Assembly (NCBI GenBank): GCA_947378785.1
Contig: CANCLK010000005.1
Coordinates: forward strand, 17,661-81,660
DNA length: 64,000 bases
DNA from: Comamonadaceae bacterium
Lineage (GTDB): Bacteria; Pseudomonadota; Gammaproteobacteria; Burkholderiales; Burkholderiaceae_C
Direction of reading: 5' to 3'
The notes under the pieces were generated by a model. The model ran no database searches. It had not been told where the DNA came from and worked only from the letters and a program-made list of their open reading frames with translations. Within the stretch, counting starts at the first letter, position 1, and every line of letters starts with the position of its first letter. Made by a program: the position numbers and the translations under genes. Positions 62,964 through 64,000 of this stretch are shown one piece after another.

Positions 62964-63935
62964 TCAACCCAGAACAGCCTTGGCCGAATACATGTACAGG
63001 GGGATGCCGAACAGAATGTTCAACGGAAAGGTCACCCCCAATGACAGGCCAAAGTACAGCGACGGATTGGCCTCCGGAATGGCGTATCGCAGCACGGCGG
63101 GCACCACAATGTAAGAGGCACTGGCTGACAGCACCATGAGCATGGTGGCATCGGCCACGGGCATCTTGAGCAGCACCGCGATCGTGAGTGCGATGGCCGC
63201 ATGCACCAGCGGGCCGATAGACGCGTAAACAATCAGAATGGGTGACGTTTTTCGGGCCTCGGAAAAGTTCCTGGCGACCATCAGCCCCATGTCGAGTAGA
63301 AAGAACGCCAGCAGTCCTTTGAATAAATCGCCGGCGAAGGGTTGCATCATGGTCTTGCCCGCCTCGCCGCTGATGAAGCCGATCGCCATGGAGCCGAGCA
63401 ACAGCAAATGAGCACCATCGGTGAAGGATTCATGCAGAATTTTGCCTAGCGAAATGCTGGGGGACGCGTTGCCGTTGGCTGCCGGTTGCTGATGCCGGAT
63501 TGAATTGGAGAGCCATACCGCCATGATGATGGCGGGAGATTCCATGATGACCATGGCCACCGTCATATGCCCACCAAACGTCAGCCCGCTGGCTTCTAGC
63601 AATTGAGTGGCGGTCACAAACGTGACGGCGCTGACGGAGCCATAAGAAGCGGCCACCGCTGCGGCATCGAATTTGGCAATGCGGGTCTTCAGAAAAGCGT
63701 ATCCCAGTGCCGGGACGATGAAGGCCATGGTTAGGGCGGCCACCAGGGTGAGGGCGATCGACGCGTCCATGCCTGACTTTGCCAAAGCAAAGCCCCCTTT
63801 GAGGCCCAGGGCCATCAGCAGGTACAAAGACAAAAACTTGGCAATGGCCGGGGGTATTTCCAGGTTGGACTTGAGGGCGCCAGCGGTGACGCCGAAGATG
63901 AAGAAAAGAATGGCGGGGTCGAGAAGATTTTGCAT
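62964..63935 (-). CDS. SbtA-type sodium-dependent bicarbonate permease
   Basis: A 323-residue, ten-helix membrane protein of the DUF897/SbtA family. The sequences LLMALGLKGGFALAKSG, AASYGSVSAVTFVTA and FPLNILFGIPLYMY are family features. SbtA imports bicarbonate with sodium in cyanobacteria; the same role here is inferred. It is convergent with the PII-like gene (57-base gap). In cyanobacteria SbtA is regulated by a PII-like partner, SbtB. Confidence 0.85.
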   Translation of the reverse strand: MQNLLDPAILFFIFGVTAGALKSNLEIPPAIAKFLSLYLLMALGLKGGFALAKSGMDASIALTLVAALTMAFIVPALGYAFLKTRIAKFDAAAVAASYGSVSAVTFVTATQLLEASGLTFGGHMTVAMVIMESPAIIMAVWLSNSIRHQQPAANGNASPSISLGKILHESFTDGAHLLLLGSMAIGFISGEAGKTMMQPFAGDLFKGLLAFFLLDMGLMVARNFSEARKTSPILIVYASIGPLVHAAIALTIAVLLKMPVADATMLMVLSASASYIVVPAVLRYAIPEANPSLYFGLSLGVTFPLNILFGIPLYMYSAKAVLG

Positions 63936-64000
63936 AAGTCGATTGGTTTTGTTCGATGTTATGCAGCTCTAGTCATCTAGTAAAATTGATTTTTAAACAA

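Overview
The window is a stretch of chromosome from a betaproteobacterium, most likely in the Burkholderiales and probably the Comamonadaceae (Rhodoferax/Polaromonas/Limnohabitans-like). Three things suggest this. The gene order is typical of that group (metK/lpxL; pilMNOPQ-aroKB-dgt-gltBD-mla; bolA-murA-his operon-hinT-tatABC; petABC-sspA-sspB-tRNA-Thr). Cytochrome c maturation is of the ResB/CcsA (System II) type. The proteins resemble families from that group. The assignment rests on protein resemblance and gene order; no search was run.

Layout. 1-9 kb: the 5' end of metK, two tandem lipid A acyltransferases, engB, a cytochrome c4 followed by a strong terminator, resB-ccsA, and the msrP-msrQ methionine sulfoxide reductase pair with a REP-like palindrome between its genes. 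9-13.4 kb: lysA, lptM, cyaY and mrcA (PBP1a). 13.5-21.7 kb: pilMNOPQ, aroK, aroB, dgt, then a REP-associated tyrosine transposase (RAYT) inserted between dgt and gltB, followed by a perfect 22-bp inverted repeat. 21.8-34 kb: gltBD, the Mla phospholipid transport genes (mlaF, E, D, A, C, B) and an ABC-2 exporter. 34-45 kb: a bolA-murA-hisGDCBHAFIE block running into a small membrane protein, hinT and tatABC. 45-52.6 kb: an HtrA-type protease, a Nif3-family protein, pdxA, petABC (cytochrome bc1), sspA, sspB and tRNA-Thr(TGT).

52.66-55.99 kb is the accessory part: a small integrative island at the 3' end of tRNA-Thr. It carries a P4-like tyrosine integrase preceded by five GGGGTACA motifs, a lipoprotein alpha/beta hydrolase, and a DUF1080-like gene fragment that ends at the right attachment repeat. 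The left and right repeats are 51 bp long, match at 47 positions, and each contains the tRNA 3' terminus plus a terminator hairpin. Immediately outside the island lie a ParE-type toxin-antitoxin pair, a heavy-metal-type RND efflux operon (outer membrane factor, adaptor, pump) ending in a divergent PII-like protein, and a convergent SbtA-type bicarbonate permease.

Themes that link genes here: envelope construction (lpxL x2, mrcA, murA, mla, lptM), respiration and its assembly (c4, bc1, ResB/CcsA), Tat export (tatABC with a Tat substrate, MsrP, and a Rieske protein carrying a KR variant) and amino acid biosynthesis (lysA, aroKB, gltBD, his). The least explained parts are the tRNA-Thr island, the RAYT palindrome, and the RND-PII-SbtA cluster.
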